32,768 bases of DNA from Elusimicrobiota bacterium (GTDB lineage: Bacteria > Elusimicrobiota > Elusimicrobia > 2-02-FULL-39-32): contig JAKFYJ010000028.1 in the NCBI GenBank assembly GCA_021730935.1, positions 1 to 32,768 of the forward strand, in the 5' to 3' direction. This document shows positions 9,001-13,891 of the stretch, piece by piece. The notes beneath the pieces were generated by a model. It saw nothing but the letters and a program-made list of their open reading frames with translations. It was not told where the DNA came from and did no database searches. The first letter of the stretch is position 1. Each line of letters starts with the position of its first letter. A program made the position numbers and the translations under genes.

Positions 9001-11440
9001 GAAAGGAAATGTAACTTCCATCACGGGACCCAGCGGCCAGGTGACGCAGATCACTTATGAACCCAACTTCAACAAGCCCTCAATCGTGACTGATCCCAAA
9101 GGCAACCGCACCCAGTTCACCTATGATCCGAAAGGCAACCTCATCCGGATTCAAGACGCCGCCAATAATATCACCAAGATGGCTTATGACGGACAGGGCC
9201 ATCCCGTGACAATCACTGACGCTCTCGGCCATGTGACCTCCATGGTTTATAACAATCGCGGCGCCGTCATCTCCGTCACAGACCCCCTCGGGCGCAAATC
9301 GCAATTTTCTCAGGACGCTCTTTCCAGGGTGACTTCAGTGACCGATGCGCTGGGCAAGTCCAGCCATTTTGATTATGACGCTGTGGGCAACCTTCTCAAG
9401 ACGCTGGACGCGGTCAGCGGAGAAACCAGGTTTGGATATGTCGCCGGGCGCCCCAACCGCCTTCTTGCCGATTTGACCGACGCCAAGAACCAGACCACGA
9501 ACTTTGAATATGACAAGATGGCCCGCCTGACCAAAGTGACGAACCCCGCAGGTCAGCCGAGAGTCATGACCTATGATACCCGCAACAACTTGAAGTCCGT
9601 CAAAGACGCCAAGGGGCAGACCCTCACCTTGAATTATGATTCCATCGACCGGCTGACCAGCAAAGGGATGCCGGAAGGAACCGTCAACTATACTTATGAC
9701 GCCGCCAGCAACCTCACCAAAGTGACGCATCCCAACGGAAGCCAGATGACGATGTTTTATGACGCGTCCGACCGCGTGACGCAGACGGTCCAGCGTCTCC
9801 CGAACGGATACACCGTCACTCTCAATTATGCCTATGACGCCAACGGCAACCGCACCAGCATGACCACGCCGTGGGGCAACTTCACCTATTCTTATGATCA
9901 GCTGGACCGTCTCAAAACGATCACGAACCCTGATTCAAGGATATTCAATTTCACTTATGACGGGCTGGGCCGCAGAACCAAACTTGCTTATCCCAACGGC
10001 ATCGAAACCAATTACGCTTATGACGCCGCGAGCGAGCTCACCGGCATCGAGCATAAAAACACATCAGACGGCACCGTGGTTGCCTTCGCGAATTATGCTT
10101 ATGACGACGCAGGAAACAGGGCGAGCATGGAAGATGTGAGCGGAACCCACGATTACGGCTATGACGATCTGCACAGACTCATAACAGCCGATCATCCCGC
10201 CGGAAGCTCCGTGAACACAAAGAACGAATTCTTCGCTTATGATTCCGTGGGGAACCGAACATCAGACGCCGAGCGGACAAATCAGACTTATGACAACGCG
10301 AACCGCCTCCTCTCCGATTCCGAGAATTCCTATGACTATGACGCCAACGGAAACCAGACAGAGAAAACGGTTCTGACAAACAACACAAAGATCAAATATG
10401 CCTATAACTCCGAGAACCAGCTCGTCAAAACGATTTTGCCCAACGGCACAACGGTGGAATGCAAATATGACGAGTTCGGCAGACGAGTGGAAAAGTTCGT
10501 CGGAAACAATTTCGGCGGCAACGCTTTTGGATATGTTTATGACAACGAAGATATCCTTGTAATCCTGAACCCCGACAACAGCATCCGCGTGATCTTCACT
10601 CACGGCCCCGGAATCGACGAGCCCCTCATGATGAAGGACCCCAATTTTGGCAACACCACTTTGCACGCCGACGGCCTGGGTTCCATCGTGGCGCATGTGA
10701 GTTCCAGCGGGAGCGTGGTCGAGAGGATGGAATATGAGGCCTATGGAACGCCCAAGTTCATCGATGTGAGAGGAGCGGTCCCCGTGATTTCCTCCGCCTC
10801 ATTCACTTTCAGTCCGTATGCGTATACGGGGAGGGAGTGGGATGGGGAGATGGGGTTGTATTTCAATCGACATCGTTATCGCGATCCCATTACTGGCAAT
10901 TTTATAAGTGAAGATCCTTTGAGCTTTGCTTCAGGAGATACTAATCATTATGCGTATGTTTTGGAAAATCCATTAAACTGGAATGATCCTGATGGCATGA
11001 AGCGAGGCGAGCTGATATATTTTTATTCAACAAAAGATGAAGGCCCTAATTTTCCTCATCATGTTGGATTTGATCAAGGAAACAATCAAATACTTATGCT
11101 GACAGGGGGGGCAATATCCTCAGTTTATCTTAGCGATTATTTAAATATGATACCGCATTTTGGAGTTCTTGGTTATGCAGATATAACTAATTATATCAAT
11201 CCGAATGTATTTGAAAATAATATTTATGATTTGAAGGATGAGCTCGAATCAAACTTTAAAGATTGGCAGCCTTCTGGCACAGTTTGCGTAGATGTAATGA
11301 ATGCTGGGTTTGGAGACTCATACAGTAAATTGAAAAATGACATGCAAAGAATGTTCGGAAAGCAGAATGATCCTCTGTTTTGGAGGAGGAATTCAAATTA
11401 CTTAAAATTTTTTAAAAGAACCGGGAGGTTCAGAAAATGA
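2..11440 (+). CDS. Giant Rhs/YD-repeat polymorphic toxin, 5'-truncated by window edge
   Basis: Large Rhs-family surface or secreted toxin carrier, at least 3812 residues. The frame is open to the left edge, and its first residues match the end of a beta-helix module, so the TTG at 32 is not the true start. Domains, numbered from the codon at 2: parallel beta-helix modules (1-800) closing with NNYWGHPSGP (about 781); a train of Ig and fibronectin-III-like domains (about 820-2220); a proline linker (about 2221-2240); Ig-like and carboxypeptidase-regulatory-like domains (about 2247-2583); a Gly/Ser linker (about 2589-2637); the Rhs start (VNPLTGL); about 30 YD repeats (about 2813-3520); and the Rhs core with the PxxxxDPxG motif (DPDG at 3662-3665). 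The last about 147 residues are a variable tip. In known Rhs proteins the YD repeats form a shell holding the toxin, which is freed by self-cleavage near DPxG; that is assumed here. The DNA turns sharply AT-rich after about 10863. Confidence 0.93.
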   Translation, partial: VSTGNTLFGNLVNGLELAGGTISHDYYWPNLDMPYVPSGVISVNNRNWTMDPGVIVKSKPGGAALTVQNGTMTVVGSQTEPIVMTSISDDSVGGDTNNNGSATLPGAGNWSGIGIGNGSGLSFMKAGNLILKYAGTGVTINKGVLDISVSTITNGSSNGFALSSFSTATITDCRISSNATGINLSQSTLTISGSFLTNNISYGLNINTQGVLNLFKNQVTGNGDRGVYLNGAALAMIDQNNISSNINSGIYSDQPIGSVSITNNTLTNNKNQAIYFASPDFTSISIAGNILSGNSSNGFELGAGNVPHNYYWPKFDLPYVSNGVTVSQGNWTIDPGVIVKSRGGGLTVSNGTMTVLGTPAEPIIFTSVHDDSFAGDTNNNSSATLPSRGNWSGLSIGDGTRPSVLKAQNILIKFSGNSITINKSLLDLSRSTIALNSGDGINLSNFSTGTVTDCQISSNNGAGFAVSQSTLISTNNTVSLNLAHGIVVTNKGVLQDVFRTVVTRNTGIGIYLSGAAHANIRNSTISFNTSNGIYNDQSQGTLIVSSNVIHHNSGVAVSVLASLSTVTVNNNSVFSNASNGLDISGNVSGDYRWQKQGIPYVSNGVNAANGLWTIEPGVIVKSRPGTSLTILNGTMTALGTPSEPIVFTSLNDDSFSGDTNNDGSVTKPARGAWGNIGVGNGAVPGSFIGQNLIVKYGDSTFDVKKGNLDLFASLISSGATSGIRMNTQSSVTVNLCQITGNERAFFMNSSVGSVHKSVISGNSSFGVLNETPGLLFDATNNYWGHPSGPNPPGSGDKVSAGVNVSPFRSIPPDFSQTDPQISSVTAAGSAFSGAFLRKGIVDHVHNGGISFSLQFDQFMDTTVLPAVAFGSAFPFNQYPVSGSWQDLKVWSGTAALTNLIPNALYNLSVSQAVGQNAQRMSPDNVYSFILDTLAPSSAAVTGAVNQQGDIAVSFTRKELSSEAGFILDRSTSATFVPFATLADEFLQNTVQTLPYLDKTGISGDYFYRVSFRDLSGNVGPYSNSIVVNLDTNVPVAPQFLNALSAAGGTVKLAWSQAPGSNSAFYRIYRSTTSSDLLSASQPQIKFRVADNVAKLTYTDTPPKDDLYYYAVTSVNSSFKESVLSDPAYAQTDRVLPTAKVSVSTPGILGPGNYAATLTLSETLSQPPFFLFAPAGSSPQALNIFALSATVWQATLTVTSQMPEGQGAFSFQGTDFSENVGTVITQGKNITLDTRGPVGQVSLSSASPISQGEFNLVLTLNEAPVSTPTVSVKPASRPAFSVPLVALSTNSRSWSGQVSVTTHTGEGSAVFVYSSTDAFGNEGAILQGTTYFIVDTVAPGLPLVPRANPAAGGIINLSWSAPLGEKAVSYRVFRNNLFLADVLPLSDGSGKFQDQTPSDGLQEYSIVSADIAGNLGAPAKTSGISDSVPPPVPVNMSSTINAFGAVQVSWSADTGETPASYKIYRSTRPILSLSGLTGLNALPPFVDSPSQDATFHYVVTALDVIGNESAFSAETSVLYDKAPPIITFKNVSTGAISRTDLFPAFTATDGNLDPASVHAALNGTDFVSGDAVFAEGAYTLTAYATDFDGHTTTASIQFSIDKTPPQISFQNIAPNDVLYSTFTPLILITDLNLGTSAFTLTNSTGGVSSYKAGTPLKQDGNFTLTATAKDLPGNASTATVSFRLDLEPPAPLNLSVNIKNTAFLTWGRPDQDVTAYRVYKNGSRISSSLHPEIFFEDTGFAAGAQTVYEVTAVDARGAEGAVAKAVVPAVTFTLDPVVLTRGFIDQINPRALNASTASVSVSGSLELFSNGVVISRSSMTQISVKGGNLGDLSGYLSVPPSLPAASSLNVKLFFPAAPGSTISLEETFPASAVDAVSPVVEILPDPLVPGTIVPVRVQFYNRGSAPLDIVSAKVSGGAILAGDIIVNLKSQAGTLLSSGGLKQTAGASAAVISGQQSFFITVPGHSSVLFDPIQVLVPNTLLPGLDLEATVSTPSFSLPFQPVKAPSGFSKTLLQPVIADIPYKTTVSPQKSFYDTGSSVTLTGFAFDAGGSSVPNQAVVVHITNQGFERKLNVQTDNQGLFTAVFNPLPNEFGFYSVFAAHPSVVSQTPQSSFTIQAFNFQYANFSAAVYENSSFQFNIDLLNQGVNTLNGLVFDLMALSTSSIDLTLNTLTVPSDIAPGSRISLPFTVSAPAGLGSADFLIKVTESNGYSRSMPIKITAVPVPVNLPPNVPPPPPVVIKPAQPVITPQVLNFGMLSGTLRTQVITLKNTGDLPWKNVSLTNPAFPWVVIQGSTLLGDIPAGGSVLVTLSFEPSPAAANGVYPANPLIQVLSDGFPVFPVAASVSITSSKIGNAVFSVINADKPKINGTGEGVPNATVSLQSLDLAGLSFSKVSDANGTAIFSDIPSGNYSYRAGASGFQSVTGNLIIESGMDNLVEAVLPTSIITYTWTVTPTTIVDQYDIVLSVTYKTDVPAPIVAFDPPFFDVEMDGGQTAYGQINVTNNGAIRIIEYTLDFSGDPEISVSLGNGFIDEILPGHSVSIPVAIHLQSASCHAGKIKHQYKYVCAAGLVVPVQLPDISITAGNTCHNKPSSGGTGGSGNFGQPIVNGSVVGYVSSGGGGNGSGSGAGSGGGSSYGFPGTSVQLPNLPKLPLPKPPECKDEDLKPSTDIQCDDCDGVNPLTGLLSKAAGWFGFPPGSPEMAVRPVYSSGNRSQKDQGAGWSDVFGQTFHLEVATGTLTGVSANGTTKKYIFVGANAQGGEYLNPADTYESVRRQNFLQGIPQSMLQTFKDGSSILYKIANGAPHTYLVSEMTDSNGSKTVISRDVFGRIEQVTDVHGRKLTFTYNGVSGKVTKITDDTGRSVSYNYDLQGNKIDEADANGDSTSFEYDSEGRMTQVHFPNGGVRSFAYSSSTSGRVVSESQEGNIETKTYAYDDNAQTTEVDSAGRGKFTYLWIESNGLKKPFGVMDPDGRTTAFTYDENMNLTSETDSNSHKTQYSYDEKGNVTSITGPSGQVTQITYEPNFNKPSIVTDPKGNRTQFTYDPKGNLIRIQDAANNITKMAYDGQGHPVTITDALGHVTSMVYNNRGAVISVTDPLGRKSQFSQDALSRVTSVTDALGKSSHFDYDAVGNLLKTLDAVSGETRFGYVAGRPNRLLADLTDAKNQTTNFEYDKMARLTKVTNPAGQPRVMTYDTRNNLKSVKDAKGQTLTLNYDSIDRLTSKGMPEGTVNYTYDAASNLTKVTHPNGSQMTMFYDASDRVTQTVQRLPNGYTVTLNYAYDANGNRTSMTTPWGNFTYSYDQLDRLKTITNPDSRIFNFTYDGLGRRTKLAYPNGIETNYAYDAASELTGIEHKNTSDGTVVAFANYAYDDAGNRASMEDVSGTHDYGYDDLHRLITADHPAGSSVNTKNEFFAYDSVGNRTSDAERTNQTYDNANRLLSDSENSYDYDANGNQTEKTVLTNNTKIKYAYNSENQLVKTILPNGTTVECKYDEFGRRVEKFVGNNFGGNAFGYVYDNEDILVILNPDNSIRVIFTHGPGIDEPLMMKDPNFGNTTLHADGLGSIVAHVSSSGSVVERMEYEAYGTPKFIDVRGAVPVISSASFTFSPYAYTGREWDGEMGLYFNRHRYRDPITGNFISEDPLSFASGDTNHYAYVLENPLNWNDPDGMKRGELIYFYSTKDEGPNFPHHVGFDQGNNQILMLTGGAISSVYLSDYLNMIPHFGVLGYADITNYINPNVFENNIYDLKDELESNFKDWQPSGTVCVDVMNAGFGDSYSKLKNDMQRMFGKQNDPLFWRRNSNYLKFFKRTGRFRK
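71..2410 (+). repeat. Three tandem beta-helix modules of about 281-284 codons in the Rhs protein
   Basis: Modules begin at about 71, 923 and 1766. Each opens with a YYWP-like stretch (degenerate YRWQ in the third). Then come a PYV.NGV segment, a W.(I/M)(D/E)PGVIVKS motif, a TM..LG..(S/A)EPI block and a (D/N)DDS..GDTNN segment, followed by loosely repeated beta-helix coils rich in N, S and T. The codons before position 71 match the end of such a module, so at least one more copy probably lies to the left. The third module is shorter and runs into an NNYWGHPSGP cap, a typical end of NosD-like right-handed parallel beta-helices. The copies are diverged at DNA level, so the duplications are old. 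Confidence 0.85.
8440..10560 (+). repeat. YD (Rhs) repeat array, about 30 degenerate copies
   Basis: About 30 coding repeats of roughly 20-23 codons follow the pattern YD..G(N/R)(L/V)....D..G....F.Y. Examples are YDEKGNV, YDPKGNL, YDANGNR and YDGLGRR. Some copies are degenerate, for instance YVAGRPN and SQDALSRV. In TcC and Rhs structures such repeats coil into a hollow beta-shell around the C-terminal toxin. The recurring tat-gac codons make short direct repeats in the DNA, which are coding and not CRISPR-like. Confidence 0.9.
10338..10863 (+). repeat. Rhs core direct repeat, copy 1 (within main rhs gene)
   Basis: This roughly 526-bp segment recurs 2002 bp downstream at 12340-12865 with no indel. 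I count about 31 mismatches by eye (about 94% identity), including one perfect 134-bp block at 10562-10695. Twelve mismatches fall in a single patch at about 10696-10718. Identity starts at the YDANGNQ repeat and stops abruptly inside the codons for the GLYF motif, about 120 bp before the PxxxxDPxG codons, where base composition also shifts to AT-rich. Confidence 0.95.
11423..11428 (+). promoter_or_regulatory. Ribosome binding site of the exported immunity candidate
   Basis: GGGAGG lies 8 bases before the ATG at 11437, inside the last codons of the rhs gene. It fixes the start of the 255-residue protein and implies translation coupled to the toxin gene. Confidence 0.75.
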
Positions 11441-12204
11441 AATTAAAAATAATGATGTTGATAACTGGCATTTTATTTTATTTTAGCTTGGGTCATGCAG
11501 AAAATGATTACTCTTGTAAATATTCCTCTGTAGTATTTAATAATGAGTATATTTCATATATAGATAGTGAATCTAAGATGCATTTTTATGATTGCAATAA
11601 AAATAATTCTCATGATTTAAATGTGAAATATAAAATCAAGGCACTAGAAATGTGTTCTAAATATCCCTTCATATCATACATAGGATACACGGATAATCCT
11701 CAAGATGAAGAGCATTATTTTACATACGATATTGAAGATAGAAAATTGCATGAAATGAGCGATACTCAAATGCATTGGTCGTTATCGGGGAACTACACTT
11801 ACTATTTAGATCGAAATCATGAGTCTCTTATCTTGATTAAGACACAATTACTTAGGCCCTTTCTAAAAAATCGGAACAGTAGTGTACATCAAATAACAAT
11901 AAAAGGTATCCCACTAGGGTTTATACGCCCAATATTATGGGTTGGCGATAATCTTATATACGCTAACGAATTTGAGGAAACATCGGAATGCTGGGGTGTA
12001 TATAATTCAGGCAAGGAAGAAAATTATTTGATTGGTTGTTGTGGCCATAATACGGATTTAGCTTGTAATAATGAGCTTAAAAAAGATCAAAACATTATTA
12101 AAGCATACATATCCAAAGCAGAAAAATATCAGTTAAAAAAAATAAATAATGATTTTTTTAGTGAAATTAAACGATTAAAAGTTTTTAATACCAAATCGAA
12201 ATAG
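11437..12204 (+). CDS. Exported protein, presumed immunity to the main Rhs tip
   Basis: 255 residues, family not recognised. The N-terminus is a clear signal peptide: Lys at 2 and 4, a hydrophobic core, and a likely cut after GHA at about residue 21. The rest is rich in aromatic and beta-forming residues with recurring YISYID / FISYIG / YTYYLD strands, which suggests a beta-propeller-like fold (inference). A Cys-rich patch (GCCGHNTDLAC) lies near the C-terminus. The ATG overlaps the rhs stop as ATGA and has a good ribosome binding site, the usual arrangement of an Rhs immunity gene. The gene is strongly AT-rich, like the tip before it and unlike the housekeeping genes, which suggests the pair was acquired together. 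An exported immunity protein would fit a toxin acting in the periplasm or on the cell wall. The immunity role rests on position alone. Confidence 0.65.
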   Translation: MKLKIMMLITGILFYFSLGHAENDYSCKYSSVVFNNEYISYIDSESKMHFYDCNKNNSHDLNVKYKIKALEMCSKYPFISYIGYTDNPQDEEHYFTYDIEDRKLHEMSDTQMHWSLSGNYTYYLDRNHESLILIKTQLLRPFLKNRNSSVHQITIKGIPLGFIRPILWVGDNLIYANEFEETSECWGVYNSGKEENYLIGCCGHNTDLACNNELKKDQNIIKAYISKAEKYQLKKINNDFFSEIKRLKVFNTKSK

Positions 12205-12339
12205 GGGACTTGTCAACAAATTAACCAAATCAAACTCAAAAAATAAATTAAATGAACTTTAAAAGCAATTTAGCTTTGTGGAGTGAAAGTGATTTTGACC
12301 CGGATTTTTCACCGGTGCTGTTGTCTGTCATTGATCCTG
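12205..12339 (+). other. AT-rich junction between first immunity gene and orphan Rhs module
   Basis: The first 47 bases are AT-rich and non-coding. From 12252 the reading frame is open and encodes about 29 residues unlike any Rhs repeat (MNFKSNLALWSESDFDP...) before it enters the repeated core at 12340. I see no ribosome binding site before the ATG, no convincing promoter, no inverted repeats and no transposase remnant. It may be the scar of an earlier cassette. Confidence 0.5.
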
Positions 12340-13499
12340 ATGACGCCAACGGAAACCAGACTGAGAAAACGGTTCTGGCAAAAAACTCAAAGATCAAATA
12401 TGCGTATAACTCCGAGAACCAGCTCATCAAAACGGTGTTGCCCAACGGCACGACGGTGGAATGTAAATATGACGAGTTCGGCAGACGAGTGGAAAAGTTC
12501 GTGGGCAACAATTTCGGCGGCAACGCTTTCGGATATGTTTATGACAACGAAGACATCCTCGCGATCCTGAACCCCGACAACAGCATCCGCGTGATCTTCA
12601 CTCACGGCCCCGGAATCGACGAGCCCCTCATGATGAAGGACCCCAATTTTGGCAACACCACTTTGCACGCCGACGGCCTGGGTTCCATCGTGGCGCACGC
12701 GGACCTGACCGGAACCGTGATCGAGAGGATGGAATATGAGGCCTATGGAACGCCCAAGTTCATCGATGTGAGAGGATCGGTCCCCGTGATTTCCTCCGCC
12801 TCATTCACTTTCAGTCCGTATGCGTATACGGGGCGGGAGTGGGATGGGGAGATGGGGTTGTATTTTTATCGAACTCGTACTTATGATTCTGGCATTGGGA
12901 GATTTATGACGGAGGATTCCATTGGCTTTGCCAGTGGGGATGAGAATTTTTATGCTTATGCTTTGGATAATCCTGTGAATTATATTGATCCTACAGGAGA
13001 ATTTTGGAATGTAATTATCGGGGCTGGAACAAGTGTTGCGGCAGGTTATGTGATTGCAAGGCTAACAGATCAATGTTATGGCTGGAAAGATGTCGCGGTT
13101 GATGCGGCATTGGGTGCAACTGGGACAATTTTGATAGAAGAGTTAAGTAAAACATACAAGGTATGGAAATTAAGAAAGCTTGCGAATGAAAGAGAGTTGG
13201 AATATATAGGGACAAAAGGTTATACAGAAATCTGGCAGAAGGGCAAAGAAACAATAAAGATTAAGTTTCGTGGAGGAATTAGTGATGGCCTTCATCCAAA
13301 TAGTAAGGTCCCACGTTTTTCTTACAGATTATCTGATGGAATATTTAAGAATCCATTTTCAGGTGAGATTGGGCAGGGTCCTAAAAGTGCGCTTGGACAT
13401 ATACCACTTGGAATAACCGAAAGTGATTCCGCTCTAATTGGTTCAGTTATGGGAGGAATTGATTCAGCATCAGGAGGGTGTCACAATGGCTGTAAATAG
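12252..13499 (+). CDS. Orphan Rhs core fragment with alternative C-terminal toxin tip
   Basis: 415 residues. Residues 1-29 are unrelated filler. About 30-205 are a near copy of the main gene's Rhs core, and about 206-250 are the end of the core with PxxxxDPxG (DPTG at 246-249). The rest is a new tip. It opens with a small hydrophobic Ala/Gly-rich stretch (about 250-300), typical of a pretoxin segment, then a charged region and a C-terminal part with NPFSGEIGQGP and GHIPLG. The ending is Cys-containing (CHNGCK). I do not recognise the toxin family. There is no signal peptide, YD shell or ribosome binding site before the ATG, so it is more likely a silent donor tip than an expressed protein. 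Its ORF is intact, which argues for selection or recent arrival. A different presumed immunity gene follows 9 bp later. Confidence 0.8.
   Translation: MNFKSNLALWSESDFDPDFSPVLLSVIDPDDANGNQTEKTVLAKNSKIKYAYNSENQLIKTVLPNGTTVECKYDEFGRRVEKFVGNNFGGNAFGYVYDNEDILAILNPDNSIRVIFTHGPGIDEPLMMKDPNFGNTTLHADGLGSIVAHADLTGTVIERMEYEAYGTPKFIDVRGSVPVISSASFTFSPYAYTGREWDGEMGLYFYRTRTYDSGIGRFMTEDSIGFASGDENFYAYALDNPVNYIDPTGEFWNVIIGAGTSVAAGYVIARLTDQCYGWKDVAVDAALGATGTILIEELSKTYKVWKLRKLANERELEYIGTKGYTEIWQKGKETIKIKFRGGISDGLHPNSKVPRFSYRLSDGIFKNPFSGEIGQGPKSALGHIPLGITESDSALIGSVMGGIDSASGGCHNGCK
12340..12865 (+). repeat. Rhs core direct repeat, copy 2 (orphan module)
   Basis: Second copy of the core segment at 10338-10863, 2002 bp away. 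The orphan frame is in register with the main gene across the repeat, so a crossover anywhere within it would fuse the main Rhs shell to the orphan tip in frame and delete the first tip with its immunity gene. The longest perfect block is 12564-12697 (134 bp). After 12865 the DNA diverges although the protein stays Rhs-like. Confidence 0.95.
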
Positions 13500-13503
13500 G
13501 AGG
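13498..13503 (+). promoter_or_regulatory. Strong ribosome binding site of the second immunity candidate
   Basis: A perfect AGGAGG overlaps the stop codon of the orphan tip gene and lies 5 bases before the ATG at 13509. It supports translation of the small downstream gene even if the orphan tip is silent. Confidence 0.8.
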
Positions 13504-13508
13504 ACATA

Positions 13509-13829
13509 ATGTTTAAAGTGCAACAACCTCAGGGTTTAATAAGTGTTTTGTTAAATAAAAATGCAGAATTTGGGGATCGCGACGATGCTGCAATCGATTT
13601 AAGCGGATATGATGAGCCAGAAGCGGAGCTGGCATTAATAGAAATTGGGTCGAATGAAAATGAAGATGAAGACTTGTTGGACACATGTGGTGGGTCAATA
13701 GGTGAGATTTGGTCTAGAAAAAGACAAGTAAAACAAGAAGTGTTAAAACATTTGAAAGGACGCGCTTTAGAAAGTGCTATTGCAATGATTCGAGCAAGAA
13801 AACCTGAGCTTCTTAATGATCAAAAATGA
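13509..13829 (+). CDS. Small acidic protein, presumed immunity to the orphan Rhs tip
   Basis: 106 residues, no signal peptide or membrane segment, so cytoplasmic. The N-terminal half is very acidic (SNENEDEDLLD) and holds an IDLSGYDEPEAELAL segment. The C-terminal half is helical with GGSIGEIW and an ALESAIAMIRARKPELL ending. The pattern recalls HEAT-like immunity proteins with an acidic helical surface, but I cannot name the family with confidence. It sits 9 bp after the orphan tip, with a perfect ribosome binding site. A cytoplasmic acidic immunity protein would fit a basic toxin acting in the cytoplasm, such as a nuclease (inference). Keeping this gene expressed would protect against sister cells deploying the same tip. 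Confidence 0.65.
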   Translation: MFKVQQPQGLISVLLNKNAEFGDRDDAAIDLSGYDEPEAELALIEIGSNENEDEDLLDTCGGSIGEIWSRKRQVKQEVLKHLKGRALESAIAMIRARKPELLNDQK

Positions 13830-13891
13830 AATACACGACATCATACATAACCATCTCTGCCCATAATATCAGAGTAGCGGTGTAAAAAAAT

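Noticed and set aside
8440-10560. Many short direct repeats around tat-gac, looking like a repeat array
   Set aside because: They are in frame, have variable spacing and encode the YD motif. There are no constant repeats with unique spacers, so this is not a CRISPR array.
10338-12865. Direct repeats flanking an AT-rich block as possible composite transposon ends
   Set aside because: The repeats are coding Rhs core, no transposase or terminal inverted repeats are present, and the layout is the known displaced-tip arrangement of rhs loci.
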